A stretch of DNA of 64,000 nucleotides, from positions 250,271 through 314,270 of the forward strand of contig NZ_JAASQI010000006.1 of NCBI RefSeq assembly GCF_011762225.1. The letters run 5' to 3'. Positions 1 to 8,506 of this stretch are shown here, piece after piece. The DNA comes from Pseudochelatococcus lubricantis (GTDB taxonomy: Bacteria > Pseudomonadota > Alphaproteobacteria > Rhizobiales > Beijerinckiaceae). The stretch's first letter is position 1. Each line of letters begins with the position of its first letter. A model generated the notes under the pieces. That model had not been told where the DNA came from, ran no database searches, and saw nothing but the letters and a program-made list of their open reading frames with translations. Made by a program: the position numbers and the translations under genes.

Positions 1-1
1 G

Positions 2-73
2 CCGCAAGATGCCCGCTACGCCGAACCGCCGCGCCCCGAGCAAGTGGTGCAACAGACGTTCTGCGGCACGTAG
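2..73 (+). CDS. 3' end of an unidentified gene (partial)
   Basis: An open frame enters from the left edge and stops at a TAG at 71-73. The last 23 residues end in EQVVQQTFCGT. Codon choice is GC-rich like the rest of the window, so this may be the C-terminus of a real protein running in from outside. The piece is too short to assign to a family, and chance openness cannot be excluded. Confidence 0.35.
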   Translation, partial: PQDARYAEPPRPEQVVQQTFCGT

Positions 74-235
74 AGGGCGGTACTTATGACGTATAAAATG
101 AAGAATAATAAGTGTTTTCTTACGAGAAACATATAGAATTGCGGCGCGATTTGAGATGGATGTCACGCTCTTGAATATTTATGTGCTACGCTGAAGTGCA
201 AAATATTCCATCTTTTCGTTTCTAAAGCAATTTTT

Positions 236-260
236 GACGAAAAAACGGTTTCCGTTTTCG
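236..260 (-). terminator. Rho-independent terminator of the Dpp-like operon
   Basis: Read on the minus strand, AAAACGG, a 3-nt AAA loop and CCGTTTT form a perfect stem followed by a run of Ts. It begins 12 bp beyond the stop codon of the double ATPase gene (272). The rest of 74-271 is AT-rich, has no credible gene, and contains a further 8-bp inverted repeat (GAATATTT at 173-180, AAATATTC at 201-208). Confidence 0.75.
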
Positions 261-271
261 TTGCAATTGCT

Positions 272-2125
272 TCAGCCCTCCAGCACGACATGGCCGCCGC
301 CGAGGTCCCTGTAGCGCGTCGGGGGCGGCGCATAGTTCAGCGGGCGCACCGGTGTTTTCCGTTCCTGTTCCTGCTCCTGCCCGCGGGCGCGGATGCGGCG
401 GTGTGCAGGATCCGGAACGGGCACCGAATCCAGCAACTGCCGGGTGTAGCCGTGCGCCGGCCCGGCCAGCACGGCGTCCGTGGGGCCGCTTTCCACGATC
501 CGGCCCTGATCGAGCACCGCCATGCGGTGGCTCATGCTCTCGATCACCGCCATGTCGTGGGAGATGAACAGATAGGCGATGCCGTAGTCGTGCTGCAGTT
601 CCTTCATCAGCGCAAGTACATCCGCCTGCACCGAGACGTCGAGCGCCGAGACGGGCTCGTCCGCCACGATGACGGCGGGGTGCGAGGCGAGCGCCCGGGC
701 GATGCAGATGCGCTGCCGCTGGCCGCCGGAAAACTGGTGCGGATAGCGGTCGATCGCGTCGGCGGGGAGGCGCACGCGCTCCAGCAGCGCGGCGGCGGCA
801 TCGCGGCGCTCCTGCGGCTTCATGCCGGTATGGATGGCGAGCGGCTCCGTCACCAGATCGGCGATCGACATGCGCGGGTTGAGGCTGGCGAACGGGTCCT
901 GGAAAATCATCTGCAGGTGCCGGCGATAGGGATGGATCGCCTGCCGGTCGAGAGGTGCAAGATCGTGCCCGCGGAACACGATCGCTCCTTCCTGCGGCTC
1001 CACCAGTTTCAGCACGGAGCGGCCGATGGTGGACTTGCCCGATCCGGATTCGCCGACGAGGCCGAGCGTTTCGCCGGGCCGCAGAGTGAAGCTCACGTCC
1101 TCCACCGCATGCACGCGCGCCACCAGCCGGCGCAGCATGCCGGCCCGCACGGGAAAGCGCGTCACGAGGTTGCGCACATCGAGCACGGGGGCGTCGGCGG
1201 GCTGTTCCGCCGTTTCCATCTTCACCGGGACGGCGGGCGCGGTATAGCGCGGTGCGCCCGCGCCGAGGCGGGGCACGGCGGCCAGCAACTGGCGCGCGTA
1301 GGCGCTGGCGGGGGCGGCGAACAGGCGCTGCGTCGGCGCCGTCTCCACCATGCGCCCCTGCCGCATGACGACGACGTTGTCGGCGATTTCCGCCACCACG
1401 CCCATGTCGTGCGTGATGAAGATGACGGCGGTGCCCGCGCTCGTCTGCAGATCGCGGATGAGGTCGAGGATGCCGGCCTGGATGGTGACGTCGAGCGCCG
1501 TGGTCGGCTCGTCGGCGATCAGCAGCTTCGGTGCGCAGGCAAGCGCCATGGCGATCATCACCCGCTGGCGCATGCCGCCGGATATCTCGTGCGGATATTG
1601 CGTCAGCCGCCGCGCGGGCTCCGACATGCGCACGCGGTCGAGCAGCCGCTGCGCCTCGGCGAGCGCGGCGGTGCGGGACAGGCGGCGGTGCAGCATCAGG
1701 GTTTCCGCGATCTGGTCACCGAGCGTGAGTACCGGGTTGAGCGAGGTCATCGGCTCCTGGAAGATCATGGCGATCTGGTTGCCGCGAATGCGCTGCATCG
1801 CTGCCTCGGAGCAGGCGGCGAGGTCGAGGATCTCGCCGTCCTCCTTGCGGAAGAGGACGCGCCCGCTGTCAATGCGGCCGCCCTCGCGCTCGATCAGGCG
1901 CATGATGGCAAGCGACGTCACCGATTTACCTGAGCCGGATTCGCCGACGATGGCGAGCGTCTGCCCCTGCTCCACGGTGAACGAGATGCCCTGCGTCGCG
2001 CTGACCGGCGCATGGACGGGACCGAACGAAACCGACAGGCTGTCGACGGCGAGCAGCGGCGCGGAGGAGGCGGTCGTCGCGGCGCTCATGGGATCAGCGG
2101 CGCTCATGGGATCGGCGGCGCTCAT
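272..2125 (-). CDS. Fused double ATPase of a peptide/nickel-type ABC importer (DppD-DppF)
   Basis: A 617-residue cytoplasmic ATPase with two complete nucleotide-binding domains in one chain, energising the permease pair encoded upstream. The first half has Walker A GESGSGKS (about residue 60), the signature SGGMRQR and Walker B LLIADEP. The second half has GESGSGKST (about 363), SGGQRQR and VIVADEP. Both linkers carry the oligopeptide-type QEPMTSLNP or QDPFASLNP motifs. DppD and DppF are usually separate proteins, but fusions are common in alphaproteobacteria. It is the last gene of the operon, 4 bp after the metallophosphoesterase. GGAAGG lies 8 nt before the first of three in-frame ATGs created by an 18-bp tandem repeat. 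The substrate cannot be read from the ATPase; the neighbours suggest a phosphorylated organic compound. Confidence 0.93.
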   Translation of the reverse strand: MSAADPMSAADPMSAATTASSAPLLAVDSLSVSFGPVHAPVSATQGISFTVEQGQTLAIVGESGSGKSVTSLAIMRLIEREGGRIDSGRVLFRKEDGEILDLAACSEAAMQRIRGNQIAMIFQEPMTSLNPVLTLGDQIAETLMLHRRLSRTAALAEAQRLLDRVRMSEPARRLTQYPHEISGGMRQRVMIAMALACAPKLLIADEPTTALDVTIQAGILDLIRDLQTSAGTAVIFITHDMGVVAEIADNVVVMRQGRMVETAPTQRLFAAPASAYARQLLAAVPRLGAGAPRYTAPAVPVKMETAEQPADAPVLDVRNLVTRFPVRAGMLRRLVARVHAVEDVSFTLRPGETLGLVGESGSGKSTIGRSVLKLVEPQEGAIVFRGHDLAPLDRQAIHPYRRHLQMIFQDPFASLNPRMSIADLVTEPLAIHTGMKPQERRDAAAALLERVRLPADAIDRYPHQFSGGQRQRICIARALASHPAVIVADEPVSALDVSVQADVLALMKELQHDYGIAYLFISHDMAVIESMSHRMAVLDQGRIVESGPTDAVLAGPAHGYTRQLLDSVPVPDPAHRRIRARGQEQEQERKTPVRPLNYAPPPTRYRDLGGGHVVLEG

Positions 2126-2134
2126 GGGATCAGC
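2081..2134. repeat. Three 18-bp tandem repeats carrying three start codons
   Basis: Three copies of GGCGCTCATGGGATCAGC (one with a single G change) lie head to tail at 2081-2098, 2099-2116 and 2117-2134. On the minus strand each copy supplies an ATG (at 2125, 2107 and 2089) and encodes a six-residue unit MSAADP. The repeat therefore lengthens the N-terminus of the ATPase and may provide alternative starts. Confidence 0.9.
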
Positions 2135-3011
2135 CTTCCGTGCGCTGCAGGCGGCGCAGGCGCGCCTCGGGATGGTCCTCGAAGAGCGGCAGCGGCGTCA
2201 TCCAGCGGTGCGCCGTGCGTCCCGCGGGCAGCGAGGCGGACAGGGCGTCGCGGCCGTAGACGCGCCAGTCGATGGTGTCGGACAGTTCGAGCAGCGCCCA
2301 GCTCGCCGCCGGCTCGGGATGGGTGGTGAAGGTTTCCGTCAGCGATTGCAGGGTGAAATGCGGCTGGCCGTTCACCACGGTGAGCGTATTCCAGTGGACG
2401 TGCCCGGCAAAGCAGGCGACCGGCACGCGCGCGCCCGCGAGCACCGCCCGCGCCCGCTCCGCGCCGCCCGGATAGGTGGCGCTGTCCGGGTTGCGTTCGA
2501 AATAGTAGTTACCCTCCTGCGCATGGCCGGAGACGGGCACGTGGGAGAAGACGGCGAGCGGCCTGTCGGCCTGTGCCACGACGCCGGCGAGCCACAACAG
2601 ATCGCTTTCGGGCAGCACGAAGCCGCCGGGGCGGTGGATGCGCGAATCCGCGCGCCAGAGCACGAGCGACCACGCGCCCATATCCACGACCGTGTTGTCG
2701 AGCGTCTGTCCCAGAATCTCGGCGTTGTCCGTGACGGTGAGATGGTCGCGGTCGTGGTTGCCGCACAGGTGGAAGCACGGCGGCGCAACGGCGCGGAAGA
2801 TTTCCGCCACCTCGGTTTCGAGCCGCAGGTCGGTGTCGCGGTCGCGGTCGGAAATGCGGTCGCCCATGTCGATGACGGCATCCGGCTTCGTATCGGCGAC
2901 GAAGCGGGTGAATTCGGTCAGCAGCCCCAGCGCGCTGGAACCCTTCTTGGTGAAATGGTCGTCGCCGTGGTGGATGTCGGTGACGATGGCGAGGCGCAGG
3001 CTGCTGCTCAT
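2130..3011 (-). CDS. Calcineurin-like metallophosphoesterase
   Basis: A 293-residue cytoplasmic phosphoesterase of the calcineurin/Icc type. The full set of dimetal ligand motifs is visible: TDIHH near the N-terminus, DMGDR (about 43), GNHD (about 77), SHVPVSGH (about 150) and GHVHWN (about 200). Such enzymes hydrolyse phosphomonoesters or phosphodiesters; substrate is not predictable from motifs alone. It sits between the binding protein and ATPase genes of an ABC importer, with only 4 bp to the latter, so it is probably co-transcribed. This suggests that the imported compound is a phosphoester cleaved after uptake. No signal peptide is seen. Confidence 0.9.
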   Translation of the reverse strand: MSSSLRLAIVTDIHHGDDHFTKKGSSALGLLTEFTRFVADTKPDAVIDMGDRISDRDRDTDLRLETEVAEIFRAVAPPCFHLCGNHDRDHLTVTDNAEILGQTLDNTVVDMGAWSLVLWRADSRIHRPGGFVLPESDLLWLAGVVAQADRPLAVFSHVPVSGHAQEGNYYFERNPDSATYPGGAERARAVLAGARVPVACFAGHVHWNTLTVVNGQPHFTLQSLTETFTTHPEPAASWALLELSDTIDWRVYGRDALSASLPAGRTAHRWMTPLPLFEDHPEARLRRLQRTEG

Positions 3012-3040
3012 GGTGCAAATCCGGTTCGGGGCCGCGGGAT

Positions 3041-3063
3041 GCCGGGGCCGCTGCGGCCCCGGC
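3041..3063 (-). terminator. Intra-operon hairpin after the binding protein gene
   Basis: GCCGGGGCC, loop GCTGC, GGCCCCGGC is a perfect 9-bp GC stem in the gap between the binding protein stop (3078) and the phosphoesterase start (3011). No T-run follows on the minus strand, so it more likely protects or attenuates mRNA, giving more binding protein than downstream products. Confidence 0.5.
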
Positions 3064-3077
3064 GTGTTTTCAGGCCG

Positions 3078-4628
3078 TCAGTCGATGCCGATCGCGCCGT
3101 TGCGGAAGTCGAGCACGTAGGCGATATGGCCCGGCAGCGGGCGCCAGTTCACGTTCTTGCGCATCGCCCACGATTCATAGGGCTGGTAGAGAACGAGGAA
3201 GGGCGGGTCCTGGCGGGTGCGCTCCATCAGCGCGGCGTAGGCGGCCTTGCGGTCCTCCACCTTTTCCGAGAAACGGAACTTGTCGAAGGTCTCGGCGAAG
3301 GCGGCGTCGGTCTTGATGCGCCCCTCGCTCTCGGCCGGGCCGCCGGGCGCCCACATCACGCCGAAGCCGCCGAAGGGATCGGCGAAGTACATCGGGTTCG
3401 ACCAGTTGCGCACGTTCATCGTGGGGTCGCCGCCGGTCCACTTGTCGTCGACGTTGATGCGCGTCTTCACGCCGATGCCGTTCCACATTTCGGAGACGGC
3501 CTGCATGGCGAGGAAGCCGTTGGTGTAGTAGGTGGCCGAGGTGTCGAGACGGATTTCCTCGCCATTGTAGCCCGATTCCGCCAGCAGCTTCTTCGCTTCG
3601 TCCACGTCGTATTTGAAGATGACGGGTTCGGGCATGTAGAGTTCGCCGAACTGCGGGAAGGTGTGGCTCGTCGGCACCACGCCCTTGCCGAGCCAAAGCG
3701 CCTCGTTGAGCGTCTCGCGGTCCACGGCGAGGTTGAGCGCCTGCCGGAACTTCGGGTTCTTCATCAGCTCATGCTGGGTGTTGTAGATGATGAGGTGGAA
3801 CAGCGGCGTCACCGCGCCCTCGACCTTGAGGTTCTGGTCGGACTCGATGGTGGCGATCTGGTCCGGCGGGATGTTGGTGATGAAGTCCACGGCGCCGCTC
3901 TTGAGGGCGGTGATGCGGCTCGCCATCTCCGGGATGCGGATCATGGAGACTTTTTCCAGCGGGGCCTTCTTGTCCCAGTAGCTGTCGAAGCGCTCCCACG
4001 TCAGCCTTTCGCCGGGTACGTACTCGCTGATGCGGTAGGGGCCGGTGCCGACGGGGGCGAGCGAGAAGGCCTCGAAATCGCTGTCCTCGGCTACGTTCGG
4101 GTCGCCGGTCAGCGCCTTGGTGTACTTGGCGGGAATGATCATGAGCTGCTGCGTGTTGAGCAGCGTCTCCCACAGCGGCTCCGGCCGATGCGTCTGGATG
4201 CGCACCGTGAAGTCGTCGACTTTCTCGGCGCCCTTGAAGTTGCCGAAACGGTCGCGCGAGCGCACGGCGTAAGGCGCGAAGGTCGGCTGGAACAGGCGAT
4301 TCAGCGAGAACACGACGTCGTCCGCGGTGAGCGGATCGCCGTTATGGAACGTCACGCCCTGCCGGAGCTTCAGCTCCATCGTGGTGGGGTCGATGCGCTT
4401 CCATTCGGTCGCGAGGCCGGGGCGGAAATCGGCGTCCGCCTTTGCCGCGTCGCGGTCGATGAGCACATCGAAGGTGTTGACGTAGAACTGCTGGCCGACG
4501 TTGGAATGGTCGCGGCCGGGATCGAGAAAGGGCGGCATGTTCTGCGAGCCGACCTTCAGCTCCTGCGCAAGCGCAGGGGCGGAGAGCGCGGCCATCAGCG
4601 CCGTGGCGGCGAAGACCTTGAACTTCAT
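3078..4628 (-). CDS. Periplasmic substrate-binding protein, SBP_bac_5 family
   Basis: A 516-residue dipeptide/oligopeptide-type (cluster C) solute receptor. A Sec signal peptide with a hydrophobic core ends near ALAQ at residues 19-22. The mature protein shows the family pattern: an early LRQGVTFHNGDPLTADDVVFSLNR (cut here as its core VTFHNGDPLTADDV), a LAPVGTGPYR segment and a VDEAKKLLAESG helix. GGGAGA precedes the ATG. It lies downstream of the permease genes in the same direction, with a 143-bp gap before it. The family binds peptides, opines, nickel chelates, glutathione or sugars; the metallophosphoesterase in the same operon makes a phosphorylated ligand a reasonable guess. Confidence 0.92.
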   Translation of the reverse strand: MKFKVFAATALMAALSAPALAQELKVGSQNMPPFLDPGRDHSNVGQQFYVNTFDVLIDRDAAKADADFRPGLATEWKRIDPTTMELKLRQGVTFHNGDPLTADDVVFSLNRLFQPTFAPYAVRSRDRFGNFKGAEKVDDFTVRIQTHRPEPLWETLLNTQQLMIIPAKYTKALTGDPNVAEDSDFEAFSLAPVGTGPYRISEYVPGERLTWERFDSYWDKKAPLEKVSMIRIPEMASRITALKSGAVDFITNIPPDQIATIESDQNLKVEGAVTPLFHLIIYNTQHELMKNPKFRQALNLAVDRETLNEALWLGKGVVPTSHTFPQFGELYMPEPVIFKYDVDEAKKLLAESGYNGEEIRLDTSATYYTNGFLAMQAVSEMWNGIGVKTRINVDDKWTGGDPTMNVRNWSNPMYFADPFGGFGVMWAPGGPAESEGRIKTDAAFAETFDKFRFSEKVEDRKAAYAALMERTRQDPPFLVLYQPYESWAMRKNVNWRPLPGHIAYVLDFRNGAIGID

Positions 4629-4771
4629 GACGAATCTCCCGAAAAACGGTTAGCGTGGGCAAGGAGGTGACGACGGCCCGGACAGGGCCGCCGCCGCGGC
4701 GGGCGCACCGGCGTCGCGGACGCAGCCGCGGGCGCCGGCCGCCCGGCCGGTTGTCGTTTCGCGCCGCCCGT

Positions 4772-5722
4772 TCACCGGCCGCGCAGGCGCACGTCCATCC
4801 GGTCGCGCAGCCGGTCCCCCAGCATCTGGACGACGAAGGTGGTGAGCAGCATGAAGACGGCGGGCGCGATCACGATCCACGGCGCGGAGGGCATGAAGTC
4901 GCGCCCGATGCCGACCATGGAGCCGAGCGTCGCCGTGGGCGGGCGCAGGCCGAGCCCGAGGAACGACAGGCTCGATTCCAGCAGCACGATGTTCGAGAAG
5001 TTCAGCGTGAACATCACCACGATGGGCGAGACGACATTGGGCAGGACGTGGCGGAAGGCGATGCGCGCCGGGGAGGCGCCCGCCGCCCGCGCGGCCTCGA
5101 TGAAGGGCATCTCGCGCAGCTTCAGCACTTCCCCGCGGATGATGCGGGCGTATTGCTCCCAGTAGGCGACGCCGAGCACCGCGATCAATACCTGCCAGTG
5201 GCTGCCGAATACCGCGACCGCCAGCAGTGCCACCAGCGTGAACGGCACCGCGATCTGGATGTCCACGAGCGACATGATCAGGCCGTCCGCCCTCCCGCGC
5301 AGCATGCCGGCGAACAGGCCGAGCGTACCGCCGATCAGCATGCCGATCATCGAGCCGCTGAGCGCGATCGCCAGTGTCATCCTGAGGCCGTAGAGGCTGC
5401 GCGAGAGGATATCGCGGCCGAGTTCGTCCGTGCCCAGCAGATAGCCCGGCCGCGCGCCCTCGAAGCCGATCGGCGGGCGCAGACGCATCAGCAGTTTCTG
5501 CGCGTTCGGGTCGAACGGCGCGACGACGGGCGCCAGCAGCGCCGCGAGCACCAGCAGCATGCCCAGTGCGAGCGTGACGCGCATCATCCAGCCGGCCTCG
5601 CGCCAGAGGCCCGCAGCCTGGCGGCCGAGGCGCACCGCAAGATGCGGTCTCGCACGGGGGGTAGCCGTCCGTTCCGTCGCGTTGCGGGCCGGTTCGGCCT
5701 GCGGCAGGGCAATTTCCGTCAT
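4772..5722 (-). CDS. ABC importer inner-membrane permease (DppC-like)
   Basis: A 316-residue permease with several hydrophobic segments and the permease/ATPase contact loop around EAARAAGASPARIAFRHVLPN. The family hallmark LLGTDELGRDILSR appears near residue 80. The start at 5722 is preceded by AGGAGG six bases upstream. An upstream ATG at 5761 overlaps the stop of the DppB-like gene (ATGA) and would add 13 residues (MSRLDEP...). I prefer 5722 because of its strong ribosome binding site. It partners the DppB-like permease to form the transmembrane channel. Confidence 0.92.
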   Translation of the reverse strand: MTEIALPQAEPARNATERTATPRARPHLAVRLGRQAAGLWREAGWMMRVTLALGMLLVLAALLAPVVAPFDPNAQKLLMRLRPPIGFEGARPGYLLGTDELGRDILSRSLYGLRMTLAIALSGSMIGMLIGGTLGLFAGMLRGRADGLIMSLVDIQIAVPFTLVALLAVAVFGSHWQVLIAVLGVAYWEQYARIIRGEVLKLREMPFIEAARAAGASPARIAFRHVLPNVVSPIVVMFTLNFSNIVLLESSLSFLGLGLRPPTATLGSMVGIGRDFMPSAPWIVIAPAVFMLLTTFVVQMLGDRLRDRMDVRLRGR

Positions 5723-5757
5723 TGTGGCCCTCCTTTGTCCCGGTTCGTCCAGTCGGC

Positions 5758-6687
5758 TCATGCCTTGCGGCCCACCCGCACGCGCGGGTCGGCAAGGCCA
5801 TAGGCGAGATCGACAGCGAGGTTGATCAGAACGACGGCAAGCGCGACCGCCATCACCCCGAATTGCAGCACCGGGTAGTCCCGGCGCAGAGCCGCGGTGA
5901 CCAGCAGGTCGCCGACGCCCCGCCATGAAAAGATCGTCTCGATCACCACATTGCCCGCCGCCATCAGGCCGGCTATCTGCAGCCCCAGCACGGAGAGAAT
6001 GGTGATGTTGGCGTTGCGCAGCGCGTGCTTGAGGATGACGCGCGGCTCCGGCAGGCCCTTGGCGCGCGCGGTGCGCAGGTAGTCCTGCCCCAGCACGTCG
6101 AGCATGGCGTTGCGCGTGAAGCGCGTCAGCCCCGCGATGTAGAAGGCAGACAGCGCGGCGACCGGCATCACGTAGTGCCAGGGCGTGGCGTTGCCGGTGC
6201 TGGGCAGCCAGCCGAGCCAGAATGAGAAGACCAGCAGCAGGCCGATCGCCAGCACGAAATTGGGAATGGCATAGCCGAGGAAGGCGAAGGCCATCACCGC
6301 CTGCCCCAGCGGGCCGTCGCGCCAGATGGCGGCGGCAATGCCGCCCGGAATGGCGATGAGCAGCGTGAGCAGGATGGCGGCGCCCGCGAGCGACAGCGAC
6401 GGCCACAGCCTGTCGGCGAAGATCACCGTCACCGGGCGGCGCTCCACGATGGACAGGCCGAAATCGCCCCGCAGCAAATCGCCGATATACTGGACGAACT
6501 GCTGCGTGATCGAGCCGGTGATGTCGTAGAAATCCATCAGCCGGCTGCGGTCCTCGGCGCTGAGCCCCTCGTTGCCGGTGTAATCGAGCGGATTGCCGGA
6601 CAGGCGGGTCGCGACGAAGACGGCGACGAGAATCACGCCCAGCGTGACCACCGTGCGCAGCAGGCGGTTGAGTGCGAAATCCAGCAC
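5758..6687 (-). CDS. ABC importer inner-membrane permease (DppB-like), first gene of operon
   Basis: A 309-residue permease of the DppB/OppB class. It begins with a hydrophobic helix and carries the characteristic ITGSITQQFVQYIGDLLRGD core (FVQYIGDLLRGDFGLS) near residue 75, plus the coupling segment RTARAKGLPEPRVILKHALRN. It opens the minus-strand operon of permeases, binding protein, phosphoesterase and double ATPase. The 170 bp upstream are shared with the divergent GntR-family gene, which is the likely local regulator. Confidence 0.92.
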   Translation of the reverse strand: MLDFALNRLLRTVVTLGVILVAVFVATRLSGNPLDYTGNEGLSAEDRSRLMDFYDITGSITQQFVQYIGDLLRGDFGLSIVERRPVTVIFADRLWPSLSLAGAAILLTLLIAIPGGIAAAIWRDGPLGQAVMAFAFLGYAIPNFVLAIGLLLVFSFWLGWLPSTGNATPWHYVMPVAALSAFYIAGLTRFTRNAMLDVLGQDYLRTARAKGLPEPRVILKHALRNANITILSVLGLQIAGLMAAGNVVIETIFSWRGVGDLLVTAALRRDYPVLQFGVMAVALAVVLINLAVDLAYGLADPRVRVGRKA

Positions 6688-6725
6688 GGCCTGTTTCCTT
6701 CGCTATCAAAGTTGTATAGATGAAC

Positions 6726-6740
6726 TACACATGTTGTGTA
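6726..6740. promoter_or_regulatory. Inverted repeat, candidate GntR operator
   Basis: TACACA-TGT-TGTGTA is a perfect inverted repeat in the 170-bp divergent space between the DppB-like gene and the GntR-family gene. A nearby TTGTATAGA (6712-6720) resembles operator half-sites of HutC-type GntR proteins. Assignment to this regulator is inferred from position. Confidence 0.5.
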
Positions 6741-6759
6741 ACAGACACGTTGCCGAACG

Positions 6760-6777
6760 ATGATGATTCCATGACGG
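6760..6777 (-). promoter_or_regulatory. Possible weak PhoB box upstream of the Dpp-like operon
   Basis: On the minus strand CCGTCAT, a 4-bp spacer and TCATCAT form an 11-bp-period direct repeat about 75 bp before the DppB-like start. The first half matches CTGTCAT at six of seven positions and the second at only four, so this is the weakest of the four Pho-like sites in the window. Confidence 0.3.
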
Positions 6778-6857
6778 AACGGGCGCGGCGGCTGGTCTCG
6801 CCACGGTTGCGGAATCGGCGGCTGCATTGATAACAGATGACTGCGGAGGAGACGCGC

Positions 6858-7616
6858 ATGGAGGCGACGCGGCACATGGAGGCGACGTACAAGCTGGTCC
6901 GGAACGGGCGCGACGTACCGGTCTGGCGGCAGATCGAGACCGATATCGAGGTCGATATCCAGATGGGCGTCTTCGGCCCCGGCGACAGGTTGCCGAGCGA
7001 GCATGAACTCGCGGCGAAATTCGGCGTGAACCGGCATACGGTGCGTCAGGCCCTTGCCGGGCTCGCGGAAAAGGGCCTCGTGCATGCGCAGCGGGGCAGG
7101 GGCGTCTTCGTCGCCGACGAGCCGGTCGACTACACGCTCGACCGCAACGCGAAATGGAGCGAGGTGGAAAAGCGTTTCGACGGCGGCGGCGGGGAGGCGG
7201 TGCTGCACGACTGCCGCGAGTTGCCCGCCACGCGGCAGGTGGCGCGCGCCCTGCGCATCGCCCCCGGCACGCCGCTCATCGCCACGGAGACACTGCGCCG
7301 GGCCGGGCCGGGCATCGGCACCTACGGCTATCACCTGTTTCCGAAAGTGCGCTTCGACGGCATCGATCGGGAATTCGTGCGCCACGCCAGCTTCACGAAG
7401 GCGATCGCGGCCTGCGGCGTGGCGGAGTTCTTCCGCCGCTCGACATGGATAAGCTGCCGCATGCCGCGCCCGCGTGAGGCGGAGGCGCTGGCGATCCCGG
7501 CCACGATCCCGGTGATCGTGATGACCTATGTGGACACCGATGCCGAGGATGCGCCCATTCTTTACGGCCACGGCGTCTTTCCGCGCCACCTCATCCGCAT
7601 TCGCATCGATACCTGA
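6858..7616 (+). CDS. GntR-family regulator, HutC/PhnF-like, with UTRA domain
   Basis: A 252-residue DNA-binding repressor. The N-terminal winged helix shows VWRQIETDIE, GDRLPSEHELA, FGVNRHTVRQALAGL and a QRGRGVFV wing, all typical of GntR proteins. The C-terminal part is a UTRA-like ligand domain ending in GHGVFPRHLIR. The NRHTVRQAL and GRGVFV details resemble PhnF, the regulator of phosphonate genes, but effector identity is inferred. Start 6858 is chosen because GGAGGAG lies just before it; an ATG at 6837 and another at 6879 are alternatives. It is divergent from the Dpp-like operon and probably controls it. Confidence 0.88.
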   Translation: MEATRHMEATYKLVRNGRDVPVWRQIETDIEVDIQMGVFGPGDRLPSEHELAAKFGVNRHTVRQALAGLAEKGLVHAQRGRGVFVADEPVDYTLDRNAKWSEVEKRFDGGGGEAVLHDCRELPATRQVARALRIAPGTPLIATETLRRAGPGIGTYGYHLFPKVRFDGIDREFVRHASFTKAIAACGVAEFFRRSTWISCRMPRPREAEALAIPATIPVIVMTYVDTDAEDAPILYGHGVFPRHLIRIRIDT

Positions 7617-7624
7617 CGGCGCGG

Positions 7625-7649
7625 CCGGGAAACGGCGGCCGTTTCCCGG
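7625..7649. terminator. Bidirectional terminator hairpin
   Basis: CCGGGAAACGG, loop CGG, CCGTTTCCCGG is a perfect 11-bp stem between two convergent genes, the GntR regulator and the IMPase-family gene. T-tracts are poor, but position and stability fit a shared terminator. Confidence 0.65.
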
Positions 7650-7658
7650 TTCGCTGTG

Positions 7659-8483
7659 CTACACGTCCCCGATCTCGCGCAGGATGGCGTCGTGCAGGCG
7701 GCCGTTGGAGAATACGCGCTCCCGGTCGCTGTCCGTGGCCGGCGCGCCCGACAGCGTCGTCACCATGCCGCCCGCCGCCCGCACCAGCGCCATGCCGGCG
7801 GCGTGGGAGACGACGTCCGTCCGCAGGCCGACGAAGGCATCCACCTGTCCGGCTGCGACCAGCGACAGCTCGAATGCGCCGGAGACGATGACGCGGATGC
7901 CGCGGACACGATTCGCGAGCCGCCGGATGATCTCCGTCGTCCGTGCCACGGTTGCGGCTTCATAGCTCGACGTCAGGGAAACGCACACGATGGCGTCCGC
8001 GAGCGTGCCGACGTCGGACACGCGCGCCGGGCGTCCGTTCACCGTCGCCATTCCCCCCTTCAGGAACGCCGCCGCGAGCGGGACCGCCGGCGACTGCACG
8101 ATGCCGAGCACGGTTTCGCCCCCCTCCTGCGCGGCGACCGTCACCGAATACAGGGGCAGGCCGTTGGCATAGTTGACGGTTCCGTCGAGCGGATCGACGA
8201 TCCAGCGGAGTGGCGCCGTGCCGGGACGGCCGTTGCCGGGCGTTTCGCCGGTTTCCTCGGCGAGGATGTCCGCCTCCGGCGTCAGCTTGCGCAAGCCGTC
8301 GATCAGGAGTTCCTCGGCGGCGATATCCGCGTCCGTCACGATGTCGCGCAGTTCCTTGTGCGAGACGCTGCGCGAGCGCGCCTGCATGGCGACGAGAAGC
8401 TGAGCTGCCCGGTCGACGATGCCGGAGGCGCCTGTGAAAAGATGCTGGAGATGATCCTGCGGACAGATATCGTTGTGTGACAT
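7659..8483 (-). CDS. Inositol monophosphatase family protein
   Basis: A 274-residue member of the Mg-dependent IMPase/FBPase superfamily, which dephosphorylates inositol phosphates or related sugar phosphates in the cytoplasm. It has the glutamate motif ILAEETGE (about 86) and the metal-binding WIVDPLDGTVNYANG core (about 103). At the third metal motif, where the family has WDxAAG, the protein reads VSHAAG, so the usual Asp ligand appears replaced by Ser. That could alter metal use or substrate. The start at 8483 follows AAGG at a suitable distance; an ATG at 8497 is less well supported. It lies 23 bp after the ROK regulator gene and is likely co-transcribed with it. Confidence 0.88.
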   Translation of the reverse strand: MSHNDICPQDHLQHLFTGASGIVDRAAQLLVAMQARSRSVSHKELRDIVTDADIAAEELLIDGLRKLTPEADILAEETGETPGNGRPGTAPLRWIVDPLDGTVNYANGLPLYSVTVAAQEGGETVLGIVQSPAVPLAAAFLKGGMATVNGRPARVSDVGTLADAIVCVSLTSSYEAATVARTTEIIRRLANRVRGIRVIVSGAFELSLVAAGQVDAFVGLRTDVVSHAAGMALVRAAGGMVTTLSGAPATDSDRERVFSNGRLHDAILREIGDV

Positions 8484-8506
8484 CGGTAGGCCTTGCATTG
8501 CGCGAT

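Noticed and set aside
1350..4670. Very long open frame on the plus strand opposite the Dpp-like operon
   Set aside because: It is the antisense of three well-supported minus-strand genes, has Arg/His/Gly-rich composition typical of shadow frames in GC-rich DNA, and matches no family.
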